A stretch of DNA of 64,000 nt from Galerina marginata (taxonomy: Eukaryota > Basidiomycota > Agaricomycetes > Agaricales > Galerinaceae), in assembly GCA_023014335.1 (NCBI GenBank), contig JAECYW010000013.1:868001-932000 (forward strand). Reading direction: 5' to 3'. The translations under genes and the position numbers were made by a program. Position 1 is the stretch's first letter; every line of letters begins with the position of its first letter. Below are positions 25,908 to 37,589 of this stretch, in pieces. The notes beneath the pieces were generated by a model. It made no database searches. It was given only the letters and a program-made list of their open reading frames with translations, and had not been told where the DNA came from.

Positions 25908-28900
25908 ATGTCGGAATCCCAGTCTGAAGTTCAACCTCTTCTGCGACCGTCAGTTCTACCGATTTTTCTAATGACATATTTTGTTAACTGTGCAGTGTAG
26001 CGAAGATGTCGAATCCACACCAGTCTATCCAATAATCCACATGATTCGAGCCGTACGTCTCTTTCACTGTTTTGTTATGGTCCAGATGTTCAACCTTTAT
26101 AGGATGTCATGGTAAGCTATTCAATGACCCGTCGATATTGTTGAATATCTACTGAAGGCGACTTTCTCTAGCACTATATAGGTACGACTCCCGGTAATTC
26201 CTATTCGCAAATTTTGTTGATGTTTCAATCCAGATACTCCTCTAAGTTTTGAATCGGTGAGTGGACAGTGTTACTGGACCTTTTGCCGATATATTAATAA
26301 ATTTATATAGCTGACCTCCCCAGATCTCACGTACACCCTTGTTCGGCCCCTGGTGGACAAGTACCTTGCGATTCAAGAAGATGGCAACTTGTCCGTCGTA
26401 TTTTGCTGCCTCATTAACTGCGTCCATTTCAATCGAGATGATAACATAACGACCGCCACAATTTCCCGGTCGAGGGCTCATCTTTGCGAGATCCTTGCCA
26501 CGCGAATCTTTCGCGCTATTGGAAACAATTTACTCCGCCTTACAATGGCACTTACGACAAGTTGGAATGTATATTCTGGAGCGGATCCTGCTTTAATTGC
26601 ACGGGCAAGGGAAGAAAGAGACGATGATCTGGAGGAAAGGGTCGGAAACGCCATCGAAATGGCTATCCTTGGGAAGGCTAAAAGATTCATCAAAAGTTCT
26701 GCTTGCCAGAAAGTGATCGACGCCATTTGGTCGTGCGTAAAAAACTACAATTACTATAATACCGTGACTTACAAGCGGACAGCGGGAAATGTGTCTACCA
26801 AGCACAGAGTAGTCATTCCATTCTTTCTGACGTAAGTTTTGAATGCCATTTCTTCTCCTTACACAAATTTAAACCGATGCATCGTTTCTAGACCTACAAA
26901 AGAACTCCAATTCACTTCTACGATCCTCACAAGGCACCACTCCTTGACCACTACCGGTTTGTTGTTTCTATGTTCAGGGCGAAATGTGGATGAAATTGAT
27001 GATCTCAAAAGTTTAAAAGTGCCTTCGATACGGGCCGTTCTTGAATACTTTAAGTAGGTCCTTTGGGAATTTTGGCTGCACTTCTTCTGACCTCGCATAA
27101 TAGTTTCCTTGTTTTATTCATTCTCTTTGTGCTTGCAATCGAATTCAACGAGCGAAATAGACTCAATCCTTGGGAGATCGCCTTTATGGTTTATGCATTG
27201 GGTTTCACCCTCGAAAAAGTCGCTGCTATGCAAGAACACGGAATCAAAGGTGTGTCTTTTTATATTGCCTCCGTATATGGGATTTTAGGCCTCATACGTT
27301 CCGTTGAGTTTATTTTAAAGGGACATGGGTATGTTACCAATAAGGTGCCGGAACATCCTCCTGACTTGATTCAAGAACGGGTTCGATTTGGCTTTCAGTC
27401 AGTCTACCCCTCCGATGCCCAATCTCAACTAATACCATCTCAGTTACGGCATTTTTAATCTATGGTTTTCTCCGGTTATACGGCGTATATCATCACAGTG
27501 CGTATAATAATGCCCTTACATCCCTTCTCTGACCATCATTGTACCAGTCACTTGGGCTTGCATCTTAGGCATCGATGTTTTGGCTTTAATCGCCTGCCTC
27601 ATGTTTCCTAGGTAAGACACCCACCTCAACTTGGTCTGGCCGAGTATTTGTAACATTTTTGTTCTAGATTGGCATTTGTCACCTTCAAGGACAATCTTAT
27701 GGTGCTGTCTTTGCGCGCGATGATTATGCAGTTCATGTTCTTGATGGTGATCGCGGCTTTCTGTTTTTGTGGATTTTTATATGCCCTGTGGACGTAAGTT
27801 TCAGTCATTGAGCAAAGTTCGATATCTAACGCATAACGCATTCCATATCGTCTTAAAGTCTCAGTCGCGATGAAACTAGGTACGTTTGAGTCCCATGACA
27901 TGATCCCAGAGCAGAAACCGAACATGCATTGGAACAGCTACAGCGCAGGGTTAGTGTTTTGATTTTAAAGTCCAAAACACTGTTTAAAATTCTGCAGCTT
28001 GATTGCGTGGTGGATGCTCGACTTGTGGTTTGGGCTGGACGCCAGCGGATTTGACAAGTCCAGTGAGTTTGTCGTACTCTAGATCTATAGGGCTCTTCCT
28101 TATACGGATGACTAACAGCGACATTCCACCCGGTCTTTGGGCCTGTTTTAATGGTTACATATGCTTGCCTAAGCAATACTTTACTGTTGACAGGTTTAGA
28201 TATTCCATTCACATTCACGATACCAAACTGACGTTACACTGCTTACAGTGCTTGTATCCGTGAGTAGTCTCGCGCGTGTTCCAACAAATTTCCGACGCAC
28301 TTTAACTGCAGATACTGTCCAATACTTTTGCATCTGTCAACGAAGATGCTGCCGCCGAGGTCAGCTCTCAGCTTTATAGTTTACATCCGTTCTCTAACCT
28401 CTTGCACAGGCTATGTTCCGGAAGGCGGTATTTACTATTGAAGGGTAGGGTTTCATGGCTTGCAATAATCCATAATTGACTCCAGATCGTAGCGTCAAGG
28501 CAGATTCTCTTTTCTCCTACCAACCCCCCGTCAATCTCATTGCCCTTTTGATCATGTTGCCTGCGAGCTATATTCTTTCTCCCAGGTGGTTCCACAAGGT
28601 ATTCCATGAGGTCACAGCTCTATACCCCCAAATTAAATTCGTCATCTAGGTCAATGTTTTCATGATCAGGTAGAAGCCTTCCGTATAGACGTGACTACCA
28701 CCTTTTGTTAAATGTCTTAATAGGTTGACAAGTTTTCCTATCCTGCTGGCCATTTCGTTCTACGAGAGACAATCTAAATTGGCTGGCACAATCACTCTCT
28801 ATGATACGGTCATCCATGTTGCAGAAAAGGTCTTCGACACTCTTCCCCGCACTTTCAAAAGGATGAGTACGTCATCAAATCGTCCGTTCCGATATTGTCG

Positions 28901-30242
28901 ATGGTTGATTTCTTTCTCTTTAGCATTTTTCGAGGGCTTGGCTGGTGCAGGTTCTGATATTGATGCCGTAAGATAAATTGCGTCTGGTGGTCTATTATTA
29001 ACATTACCTTCAAGGTCTTTGAGCTTGAGGAAGAGTTCGACAGCGCACTAGATACCGGCGACAATAATGACGGCTACTCTATTCAAAATCAACGCCGGCT
29101 GTCAGGTGCGTCCTCACGGAGAGGTCGCCCTTTTCCGCCTTCCTCGCCGCCGAAAGGAATTCCTCGCCCAAGACTTAATTCGATTATGAACCGCGGAGAA
29201 AACTTTAGTCCATTGGCTCAAATATTCAGCACAGTCCTTCACGAGGACACTCAAAGTCCAGAACCCGTCATCCCAGGCACTTCTATGGGACAACAGGGTA
29301 AGGTAGGGGCCATCAGGAACGGGCACCCCTTATGTAAGCAACGACGAGCACAATATACCTCAACCACCAACAACTTTCCCACATTTCAAAGGCCGTAGAA
29401 ATGAAGCAATTGAGTATCCTTACAACTTGTTGGAAACAGTTTTCAATTTGATGAAGTTTTGAGGGAGATAATAGCCATTCTTAAAAAAACCCAATTTTTT
29501 TTTCAAGTGTTTTTTCGTGCTTTCCGGTTCATTCTGCAACTTTTCGAATTTTTGACCTCGAAGATTTTGCCGCGACATTAGGGTTAGGGTATTATGTAAG
29601 CTACTATATTAGGTAGGTGTCTGACCGTCGGGCCGAGCGGCATTGTCTCCCGACTTCCCCGCCTCTACCACACAACATTTTGAAACCAAATTATGACATA
29701 TGGGCCATTACAATAGGTCTAGATGTATCTATTTCGACTTGAGGTGAGTCAAAAAATAATTTTACCTGTCTTTCACTCACATATCAGCGAAAATACTGTC
29801 CAAAATTTTTATTTTTTCCGGGAGCCAACATTTTGCCGCTTATGTAAGCGCTTACATAAGGGTGCCCGTTCCTGATGGCCCCTACCTTATCAGTTATGGT
29901 CCGGCGACCAGAAGGCGTCTAACATCAATGCAATCTTCTCATAGGCAAGCTGCCACAGAGGCATTGCATGTGAACACCAATCCCTGGAAAAAATTCCCGA
30001 ATACAAGTGATAAATATTCCTCACCAATACAGGAGCATGGAATCTTAAGATCAAGAAGCCAAGACCGCCACCAGCCAGAACACCCATCAACAGCAAGCGA
30101 AGTCAAGGACGCAGAGGAAGGCACGGGAGAAGGTCCCGAGCAAGCTGAGGTTATGAGTCGATTACAAAGCATAGAGGAAAGACAGGAGAGGATAGAGGCA
30201 TTACTCGGTCAAATAGCAGAGAGTGTCAGCAAAAATGAATAG
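25908..30242 (+). CDS. YVC1: Vacuolar TRP-type calcium channel Yvc1, 3' coding exon split by a transposon
   Basis: Cation channel of the vacuolar membrane that releases Ca2+ in yeast. My model has about 27 exons. The N-terminal domain reads VYPIIHMIRADVMHYIDTPL and RAHLCEILATRIFRAIGNNL, followed by GNAIEMAILGKAKRFIKS. Membrane segments follow: FLVLFILFVLAIEFNERNRL, PWEIAFMVYALGFTLEKVAA, FDLAFITAFLIYGFLRLYGV, LGIDVLALIACLMFPR, MFLMVIAAFCFCGFLYALW. The pore region (SYSAGLIAWWMLDLWFGLDA) and the last helix (MVTYACLSNTLLLTVLVSIL) come next. The cytosolic tail continues to 29300, where a 587-bp element (29301-29887) interrupts it. Reading through gives about 32 foreign residues and a stop at 29396-29398. 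Skipping the element and one TA restores the frame to a coiled-coil-like end (SRLQSIEERQERIEALLGQI) at 30242. Eight exons are under 25 nt. Start: ATG 25908. Channel core looks intact. Confidence 0.9.
29301..29339 (+). repeat. Left terminal inverted repeat of the YVC1 element
   Basis: This 39-nt end matches the reverse complement of 29850-29887 throughout except for one extra C in the run after GGGCA. It ends in TATGTAAGC, a motif repeated inside the element. Confidence 0.92.
29850..29887 (-). repeat. Right terminal inverted repeat of the YVC1 element
   Basis: Reverse complement of the left end, 38 nt. Its inner edge overlaps a perfect 22-bp palindrome (29839-29860) made of CTTATGTAAGC and its complement, so the right end carries a subterminal hairpin that the left end lacks. 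Confidence 0.92.
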
Positions 30243-30357
30243 CCATTTTGGGAATACATGGAGTTCAACAAATATCATAGGCGTAGGTAGCGCTCCATCC
30301 TGCATCTCGACAGTCCTGAAACAACGACCGTAACATAACGTTGACGTGAATAATCCA

Positions 30358-33300
30358 TTATTTCTGGGTATCAAACTGCACCAAAATTTCAGTGAAAATA
30401 AAGCTAGACGACAGGGTGTTGTTGTTTTACCTGGATTGACATTGATGTTGGCCATTCAGATAAAAGTTGCGCATTGTTAAGATAGGCATAGCCGAGCTCA
30501 GGGCGGCTGGGATTCTTGAATCTGGTTTGATAATCCATAATCAGTACGATGACAATAACCCAAACATTTAGTTACCTTTTCAGTGGACCAGACTGACCAG
30601 GAGCACGGCGAACATTGTTGAACTCGAAAACGGCGCGCAATACCTGAGAAACGATCTGAGATAATGAAGGTAATTAGCACAAAGTTCACCAGTAACAGTA
30701 CTAAATATTACCTTGACAGTAAGGCCTTCTCCAAGGTAACTACAAAAATGTAACATCAGAACTAAGCAATGGCCGAGCTGCAAGATTTGATTACTTGAAT
30801 ACACCGTCGGCAAATACGCGTTCATTGGTGGATCGAGCGAGATTGAAGGATGTGGGATCAGTGAAAATATTTTCCTACCAGAAAAATGTGTTGAGTTAAT
30901 GAAAACCAAGTTCGTGTAGGGAACTGACGTCAAGATTGGCCGATGCAGTGTTCAGGAATACATGATCACCCTTCTTAAACTCCTGGCCATTGACAACTTG
31001 GTCCTTGCTCGAGAAACCTGTGTCGTTTGATTAAGAACAACCCAAAAGTGAGAATGCTTGTTCCTTACGGAAAACGCCTCGGAAAGTGGGATCCAGGCCT
31101 ATTTTATCAGAGTGAGTTGCTTGAGACGTTGAAGAAAAGTCTATACTCACGCAGGGCCTCATACACATATCCATCAAATTGAGCGTTATTATTGCCTTTT
31201 GCAAGAGCAGCAATCTTCTCGGCGTCACTTGTGCCAAGGTAATAATTAATGGTATTTGTTGTTGCTGTTTAAAGGAGTCAGTCATGGCAAGTATTGAAGT
31301 CAGGTCTGAAATCTTACCAAGGACGAGCTCCACGCCACCAGTAACCATCAAAGCCAGAATCGTGTTAGCGAGTTGATCAGTGGAATGCCCAAGTTCATAG
31401 AGCCGTTTCACGATGTCGTGGTGCTCGGATTTCTTAGACTTCGAGAACATGGTTGACACAGTTCCAACAATGCCGGCGATAGATAGCTGAAGGTACGCGC
31501 AAGTCAAAAAAGGGATGATCGCTCGAGGAGGATAAAATTACCCTTGAACCAACTTCTTCACCTAGGCCCTCCTTGATCAATCGCAGTAGTTTATGCACAT
31601 TGGTTTTCACCTTCTCCTGCAGGATCATCAATTTAGACGCCTCTACATTGAGGAATATGAACCTATCAATAAAATTGCTTTTAGAAAATGCACGAACTCT
31701 CGCCCATAAATCAAGCACATACGAGTATATTTCTCCGAGGACGTCATAGAGCTCTGCAGCTGTATATTCGCCATGAGGATGTTGGGCGGTCTTGAGCTGA
31801 ATTCCTGCCTACAAAAGAGTTAATATGGCAGATAACATAATGTAGTCGTGAACATACCAGGTCTGTTGCAACCCAGTACACAGGTAAAATTCTTAAGACC
31901 TGGCGAACGAGATCAATACCCGTAACTTTGCCGCCAACGAGGTTGTAAGAGTTTGCATTGATGAGTTTCTTGGTGGACTCGTAGAAGTACTGGCCAATTC
32001 CATCCAGCAACTCGGGAGATGACAAGACAGAGATAATCGCCTGCTTCTCTTTGTCCGATTCGATGGGGAAGAATCTGAAAATATTCAAGGTGAATACGAT
32101 ACGACCAAAATAGAAGTACAGCCCAAATACACGCACCCACGGTTACGACGAAGAACACGGTCAACCCGTGCTTTATAAGGCGTTGTAAAGCCTTCTTTAT
32201 CCTTCAGTATGGATACCACACGAGAGTAACCTTCAACAAAGACCGTGGAAGTTTTTGACTTGGGTCTGGAAAGGTCGTACTGGTCGATAACCCCCAGCTT
32301 AGTCAGATTGGTTTTCATCGATTCTGGGGTCATGAGGGGGAAGAACGTATAGACACTGTTTTCCGTAAAATTGTTGGGAAGGGTACGAAGGAACAGGCGT
32401 CCCAAAGTACTTCCAAATCCGAATGCTTTCGGATCCCTTTGGCAGTCGGCGAAACCCCAAGCTGTGAGATTGTACGGGGTGAAGTCGTGCGTGAAGAATC
32501 TATCTCCGCGTGTAAGTGCAATGGCGTCACTGAGAATAGCCCGACTGATGGTATAGCCTAGAACAAGTTAACCGTTTTGCTCTTGAAGGATGGCAACATG
32601 GACAAACCTGGGCAAAGGCCTGCGCCATCCACAAGAGGTTTTGCTTCTTCGGCCTGAAGGCCGGCATACAATTCGAGGTATTCAATATCACCATAAAGCT
32701 TTTCGGCAGCGTCTGCAATCTCGGGGTCGGAATTCCACTCGAGGAAAGAAGCATAAGCTATAACAATTCAAAGTCAGCCGGTATATCGTAAGGAGAAGAC
32801 CCTTAAACGAACGTTTCAATCCTAGATACTGCACGGGCATTAATATTATGTGCACAATCAGAGCAAGTTTAGTTACCTTTCTGAAGTCATTCAACGAGCA
32901 AACCCCCCACTTCCTGTTTTGTTCAATGCCCATTATTTCGTTCAGGCGCATGATGGCTAGTAAAAGGAGTTCAGAACTAGAATAGAAAACACAAAATATC
33001 AACGTACGAGGAGTGCCACGCGCCCTGAATGCAGCGGCCGGATGCTCAGTGCTATAATAAAGTCAGATGTCGTAAAAAAGACTGGTAAAATGTCCTGGAA
33101 GTACTCACGCATTGTGCAAAATATTGGCGAGGTCGTCGTCCTTGAAACTCCCATCTGTCTGGCGCTTAAGACTGGCGAAGAAAGTGAGCATTATACAAAT
33201 TGTGAAATGGTGGAACTACGAACTCTCCAAAGGTCCAGTGGGTGATATCAGGCTGCATCTTCTGTACCTTAACTGCTGCCGTCTTGAAGTCGTCAACATT

Positions 33301-35224
33301 CACCTGGTCCACAGGCTTTCCATCAAAGAGTTGGGTAAATATTTTGGTGGTCCACTGTTCATCCGCTTGACTGGTCGTCGCGTGCCAGCGATACAAGGAA
33401 TTAAACTAGAATGCTGTTGGTGAATTATAATAGTGCCGAGAGGTGATTTCACACCTCAACACTGCATTGATTGCCCTTGCCTCTCTCGAATGTCGAATGA
33501 TCATCCAGTCTCATTTCCTATCGACGGGTTAGCCAAACTAACAACGGAAGTGAAAATCCCATACGTCAAAAGGAGTCAAACTCCAGCTACTTCCATCTCT
33601 GACGAGGCCAAGAATAGTGGAAAAATAGTCCGAGAACACAACTAAAAAAGGGTTAAAAAAAGTTGGGAGTGGGGAAGATAGAGGACCGTACCCATCCCAA
33701 ACCAGCCACAATTTACGAGCCGAGCAATCTGGAAAATTTCCTCCTCTTGCGCAAGAAGCTTTGCTTTCGCTTCTGGATCATCCGAAGAGACGGTTGAAGG
33801 GTCCACATAAGTCCCCCTTTCGTTGACATCCAAGAGCTTGGCCGCGATGTACTATGCAATTGAATTAGGTTTGTGTCAAGCTTTCAGGAGTCAACGCTAA
33901 CATTATGGTTGCGGTTGAAGAGCACAAGCAAGACGCAGACAGCGGGTGGAAGTAACAGTAGCCTATCTTCGGCGAACACGTCGGGATAAAGCTTCCCGCG
34001 TCCATCTCGAATTCTGATCCTATCCTGATCCTTCTGATTGTTGCCATAAAGGGGCGCTAAATCCACGTAAGAAGATGTTTCATTGATGTTCAAATCACGA
34101 TGAGAAGTGCGGAAAACGCTGTAAATTTATCGTCAGTCGGCTTTTAGGGTTGTTGAATAATACACAACCTGTGGATAACAAGGGCTGCAAAAGAGAACAT
34201 CAACGCAGACAAACCACCAGGATGCTTCACGAACTACAGGGGAGGTTAGATTGGAAAGAAGAAGAATAATTAATACTCTCACCCCTTCTCTTCTCAGAAG
34301 ACTGTACACAGAACGATAAAAGAAGACGTCGTAAGAATAAGTCGCAATAATGAACTGATAGAACGAACGTGTCGAAGACGAGTCCAGCGTCCGGGAGTTG
34401 GTTCCGAGGCAATGGGTGGCTTTGTTGAACTGATCGTGAATACGGTGTTCCGGCCTGAAGAATGTAATGAGTGATAAAATCGGAACCTGACAGGAAAGAA
34501 ACCAACCTTCCCCAAGTCCGGGATGTCGATGTTGTTAAAGGAACCGTCAGCGGTGCGCCAGGCGTATTTGTTACTGATGCTGGTGGCAGGGGGGTGCGTA
34601 AGATCATTGTACACTAATGGTAGGAGAGTCAGAATCCTGTGAACATGTACTGCTTCGTGACGAGGAACTGACAAAGCTGAATAATCTTGCTTTTGAGGGT
34701 CTGAGAGAGGGGTCCGTCTTCCAACTTCGAGACAAATGAGAGAGCGTGCTCGAGCTTGACGACACAAAAGGTATTAATGTCCTGGCCGAGGCTTTGTAGA
34801 GACATAAACACACCAGAAGCTTCCTGTCATCAATCGCCTCCTTGTGTCTGATAAGATCGATAATTGCAGACTGCAGGAATAGATCAGGACAAAGGATTGT
34901 TTTCAATCATGCAAGTGCTCTGACCACGGTGGTTGTATTCAAATTGACAGGCAGTCCCTTCTTGATCTATCGACACCTTGGACTTTAGCTTGGAATACAT
35001 GGTGAATATCACACGTACCTGCTCTCGTAACTCTTTCAGAACCTTCGGAGCGTTGGCACTATTGACCGTCTGGTACTCGCGGTCGATAGCTGGCACGCCA
35101 TTGGTCGGTGAGGCAGAACCATTGGCCTATAGATGATGTCAGAAAAGTATCCGGAAGTTCGTGCATATTCGCGTACATTGCTGGAGCTAGGCCAACGAAA
35201 TATGGAGTTCCGTCTAGTCGTCAT
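30358..35224 (-). CDS. Psi-producing oxygenase (Ppo), fatty-acid dioxygenase fused to P450-like domain
   Basis: Enzyme of about 1,070 residues that oxygenates linoleic acid to hydroperoxides acting as fungal hormone-like oxylipins. Start is ATG 35222-35224 (MTTRRNSIFRWPSSSN, then spliced to ANGSASPTNGVPAIDREYQ). The heme-peroxidase-like domain shows LVFDTLLRREGFVKHP, VIHSVFRTSHRDLNINETSS (distal His), YVDLAPLYGNNQKDQDRIR, EDRLLLLPPA, FNRNHNYIA, and YRWHATTSQADEQWT with the catalytic Tyr and proximal His. The middle holds KLYGDIEYLELYAGLQAEEA and VDGAGLCPG. The C-terminal half is P450-like (HSTDQLANTILALMVTGGVE, PKFRGVFR-like segment, VVNGQEFKKGDHVFLNTASA). Where a Cys-Leu-Gly heme-thiolate motif is expected, my splice model reads FNYLGEGLTVK. 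The end, SEWPTSMSIQFDTQK, stops at 30358-30360. It converges with YVC1, 115 bp apart. Confidence 0.88.
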
Positions 35225-36239
35225 TCAGGTGGAAGTGCGGAAGGTTGAAGAGGTAGGGTGGTGAGAACACCGTGGTCAATTTATAGGATTCCTCATTTTC
35301 ACCCGGAGATGTACTTCCATGACAGCTAGAATGTACTATCTTTAATAGCACACGTATATGGAAGTCAAGCGGTTCGAAAGCTGACTTCCTGAGTAAACGA
35401 GGCGAATAAGACCCAATTGGCGATGTTCTCAGGAATGGTGTCACGACTCGTGTGTAGTTGGGGCTGATTATTCGGCTTCGAAGCAGGAGTCCCAGGAACA
35501 GTCCAGTTCGAATTGGCAAAACATCTTCATGTGACCGGGAGGCGTCTATTGCTAAATGAATCCAATGGATCACCAATAGAGCTTGGATCATGGATGGGAT
35601 ACATGATGTACTCTTTCTCCTTGTGCGATCGCCACGCAATTCGGGATGAGAATACAGGGAGCCGATTGAGCTCACCGAGCAGTGGTGGTCAAATCGGCAA
35701 AATCATTGAAGAGGAAGCGGAAGTAAAAGGTTGATCTGTCATTTCTGGATGAACGTGGGAATTTCGTGGGCAGCTTAAATCGGATCCTTCGTCAAGCCAA
35801 CGTCAAGCTGGTTTAAACTTGGATGCACGCAGTTGAACGACCAACCAATATTATCACCGACCACAATCCCTTGGAGAGGCATACATGATACTATTGCCTC
35901 TGTTATCAACGCCTTAAGTGATTCAAAATACCTTCACTGGCGGCTTTGCGATTACAACCACAATCTGTACCGACGCGTAAATGCCCGGATTTAGTGACAG
36001 GATGACATCAAGAAGCTGTGCCGAAATTGAACTTGAAGTAAGCGAGCCTCTGCCATTAAACAAGAATGGTCAATCCCAAGCGCCTAGGACCCCAGAAATT
36101 GCGATGAGTTAACCGCGAACCGTGTCGAGAAAACCCGATTGTCCAAAATGCATGCTGCCCTTGAGGTTTTAATACGAAGTAGCCATTTGACGGAGGTATT
36201 CATGCTGCAAAAGTTGTTGCTGGAATTTTTCTACACGCC
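35225..36239. other. Upstream region of the oxygenase gene
   Basis: A roughly 1-kb interval upstream of the oxygenase start and downstream of the coatomer gene. A 153-codon minus-strand ORF (35214-35675) begins with GTG, overlaps the oxygenase start and resembles no family I know, so it is treated as promoter/5' UTR sequence. Nothing else was seen. Confidence 0.5.
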
Positions 36240-37366
36240 CTACACAGATACAGTATTTGCTTGTGGAGGAACGACATACACAGCTGCATATTGATCAAAC
36301 ATATCAGCCTTTTGGGTAACATCCTGAACGAAAGGGTGAGAGGAATGCTCAGAAACCAGCGTTCTGGAAGAATCCAGTCAGGGTATAAGGGTTAAGACTG
36401 GAAGCAAAGGACTTACAACCACAACTCATTGGGACCGGCGGCGGCGGACTCTGGCTTCTTGGAGGCATCCAGACTAGAGGCGACGACATAGGCGGCTTCT
36501 GCTTCTGCATCTCCCTTTTGTTGTGCGAGTGATTCCTCCAAATCAGACTTCGCCTCAGCAATTTCGCCTCGCAGAATGCGAGTTACACCTCTTGCCGTTA
36601 ACAAATGGGGCGATGTCAACGAAGGATTTCCCAACTGTTCTGTATAAAAGGAGCTGGTATTTGCATAGTTGTCCTTTCCCGACACCAAGCCAATAGTCGA
36701 TTCAATGAGTTGCAACAGAAGGTCGTCCTCTGCCCAGCGTTTGGATCGCTCGAACTGCTTCTTGGCGAGGTCGGGTCGGTTAATTGAAAGGTATACTTGA
36801 ACAATAATTGCTACACTGGCAATTGGTTCTGAATGGTGAGAAAGGGAGCAATACAGATTATGCAAAAATGTCATTCACGTACGCTTCAAGGTCTTCAGTT
36901 TCAGAGCCCAACGTCTCCAGGGCTTCTTCGATCTCGCCTGCACGAACAAACGCGGTACCTGCAAGAACTTTAACGAGGGCTTTGTCCTTCTCACTGCCCT
37001 CGACATCGTCTCCTTCAATTTCGACAGATAAATCCCGAAGTTCCTCGAGAGCTGACTCCGTTTCGGTGGAATCTGCAGCACTAACGTAGCGCGCCAAAGA
37101 TGCAACAGCCTTCACGGCAACGTTTTCAGCACTTTCCGGGATAAGCTCTAATGCGTATTGTGGTTCATTGAGAGCGATATAGGCCCGCGTTTTATATAAC
37201 AGCGAGGGGAGGTAATCCGTTGATGATTCATCTGGTAAAGCCAGCTGTACAAGGGTCTTGTAAGCACCTGGAAGTTTGTCAACACGTAGAATCATATGCT
37301 TTTATGACGGGAAAGCTTACCAAGGGTAAATTGCTGCTTAATGTTGTACAGTTCAGAGGATTCCAT
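36240..37366 (-). CDS. SEC28: Coatomer subunit epsilon (epsilon-COP)
   Basis: Component of the COPI coat for Golgi-to-ER vesicle transport, about 300 residues of TPR-like helices. The first exon is short (MESSELYNIKQQFTL) and splices to GAYKTLVQLALPDESSTDY, then YKTRAYIALNEPQYALELI. Next come ALVKVLAGTAFVRAGEIEEA and a second half with YLSINRPDLAKKQFERSKRW, TQLIESTIGL-like helices and LLTARGVTRILRGEIAEAKS. The last exon is reached by splicing at ELWL (donor GTAAGTCC), giving TLVSEHSSHPFVQDVTQK, then FDQYAAVYVVPPQ, with the stop at 36240-36242. The end without this splice would stop early. Order, length and the SHPFVQDV ending match the family. Confidence 0.9.
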
Positions 37367-37589
37367 GAGAGGCGAAAGATAGAGAAATGACAACTTTGAA
37401 CTGCTTCACCTTCGTGAAAACGTGGACACTCAAAGTTGCTTACATAATGGAAATGTAGTACGAACCGTAACGAACGATACTTAGATAATAGATTGTTCGA
37501 TTTGTTGAACCTCTTCCACCACTTAAAAATTCCTTTGGATTTCACTGCCTCATTTTCATTAGCTATCACGATTTATCTTCGCGTTATCA

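Larger units (their letters stand above)
29301..29887. mobile_element. Non-autonomous DNA transposon (MITE-like) with TA target duplication
   Basis: The element is 587 bp and bounded by near-perfect terminal inverted repeats of 38-39 bp beginning AGGTAGGGGCCATCAGGAAC. TA lies at both flanks (29299-29300 and 29888-29889). Removing the element plus one TA joins CAGGG-TA to TCAGTTATGG and restores the YVC1 frame. The interior is AT-rich with no ORF resembling a transposase. TA duplication and size fit a MITE, perhaps mobilised by a Tc1/mariner-like enzyme, but the superfamily is not proven. Confidence 0.9.

Noticed and set aside
29862..30242. Independent 126-residue gene starting MPVPDGPYL
   Set aside because: The first codons, including a GTG start, are in the transposon end; the same MPVPDGPYL appears on the other strand from the left repeat. 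The remainder is the displaced 3' end of YVC1.
35214..35675. 153-codon minus ORF upstream of the oxygenase gene
   Set aside because: It starts with GTG, overlaps the oxygenase first exon in another frame, and the oxygenase start is better supported by splicing into conserved sequence.
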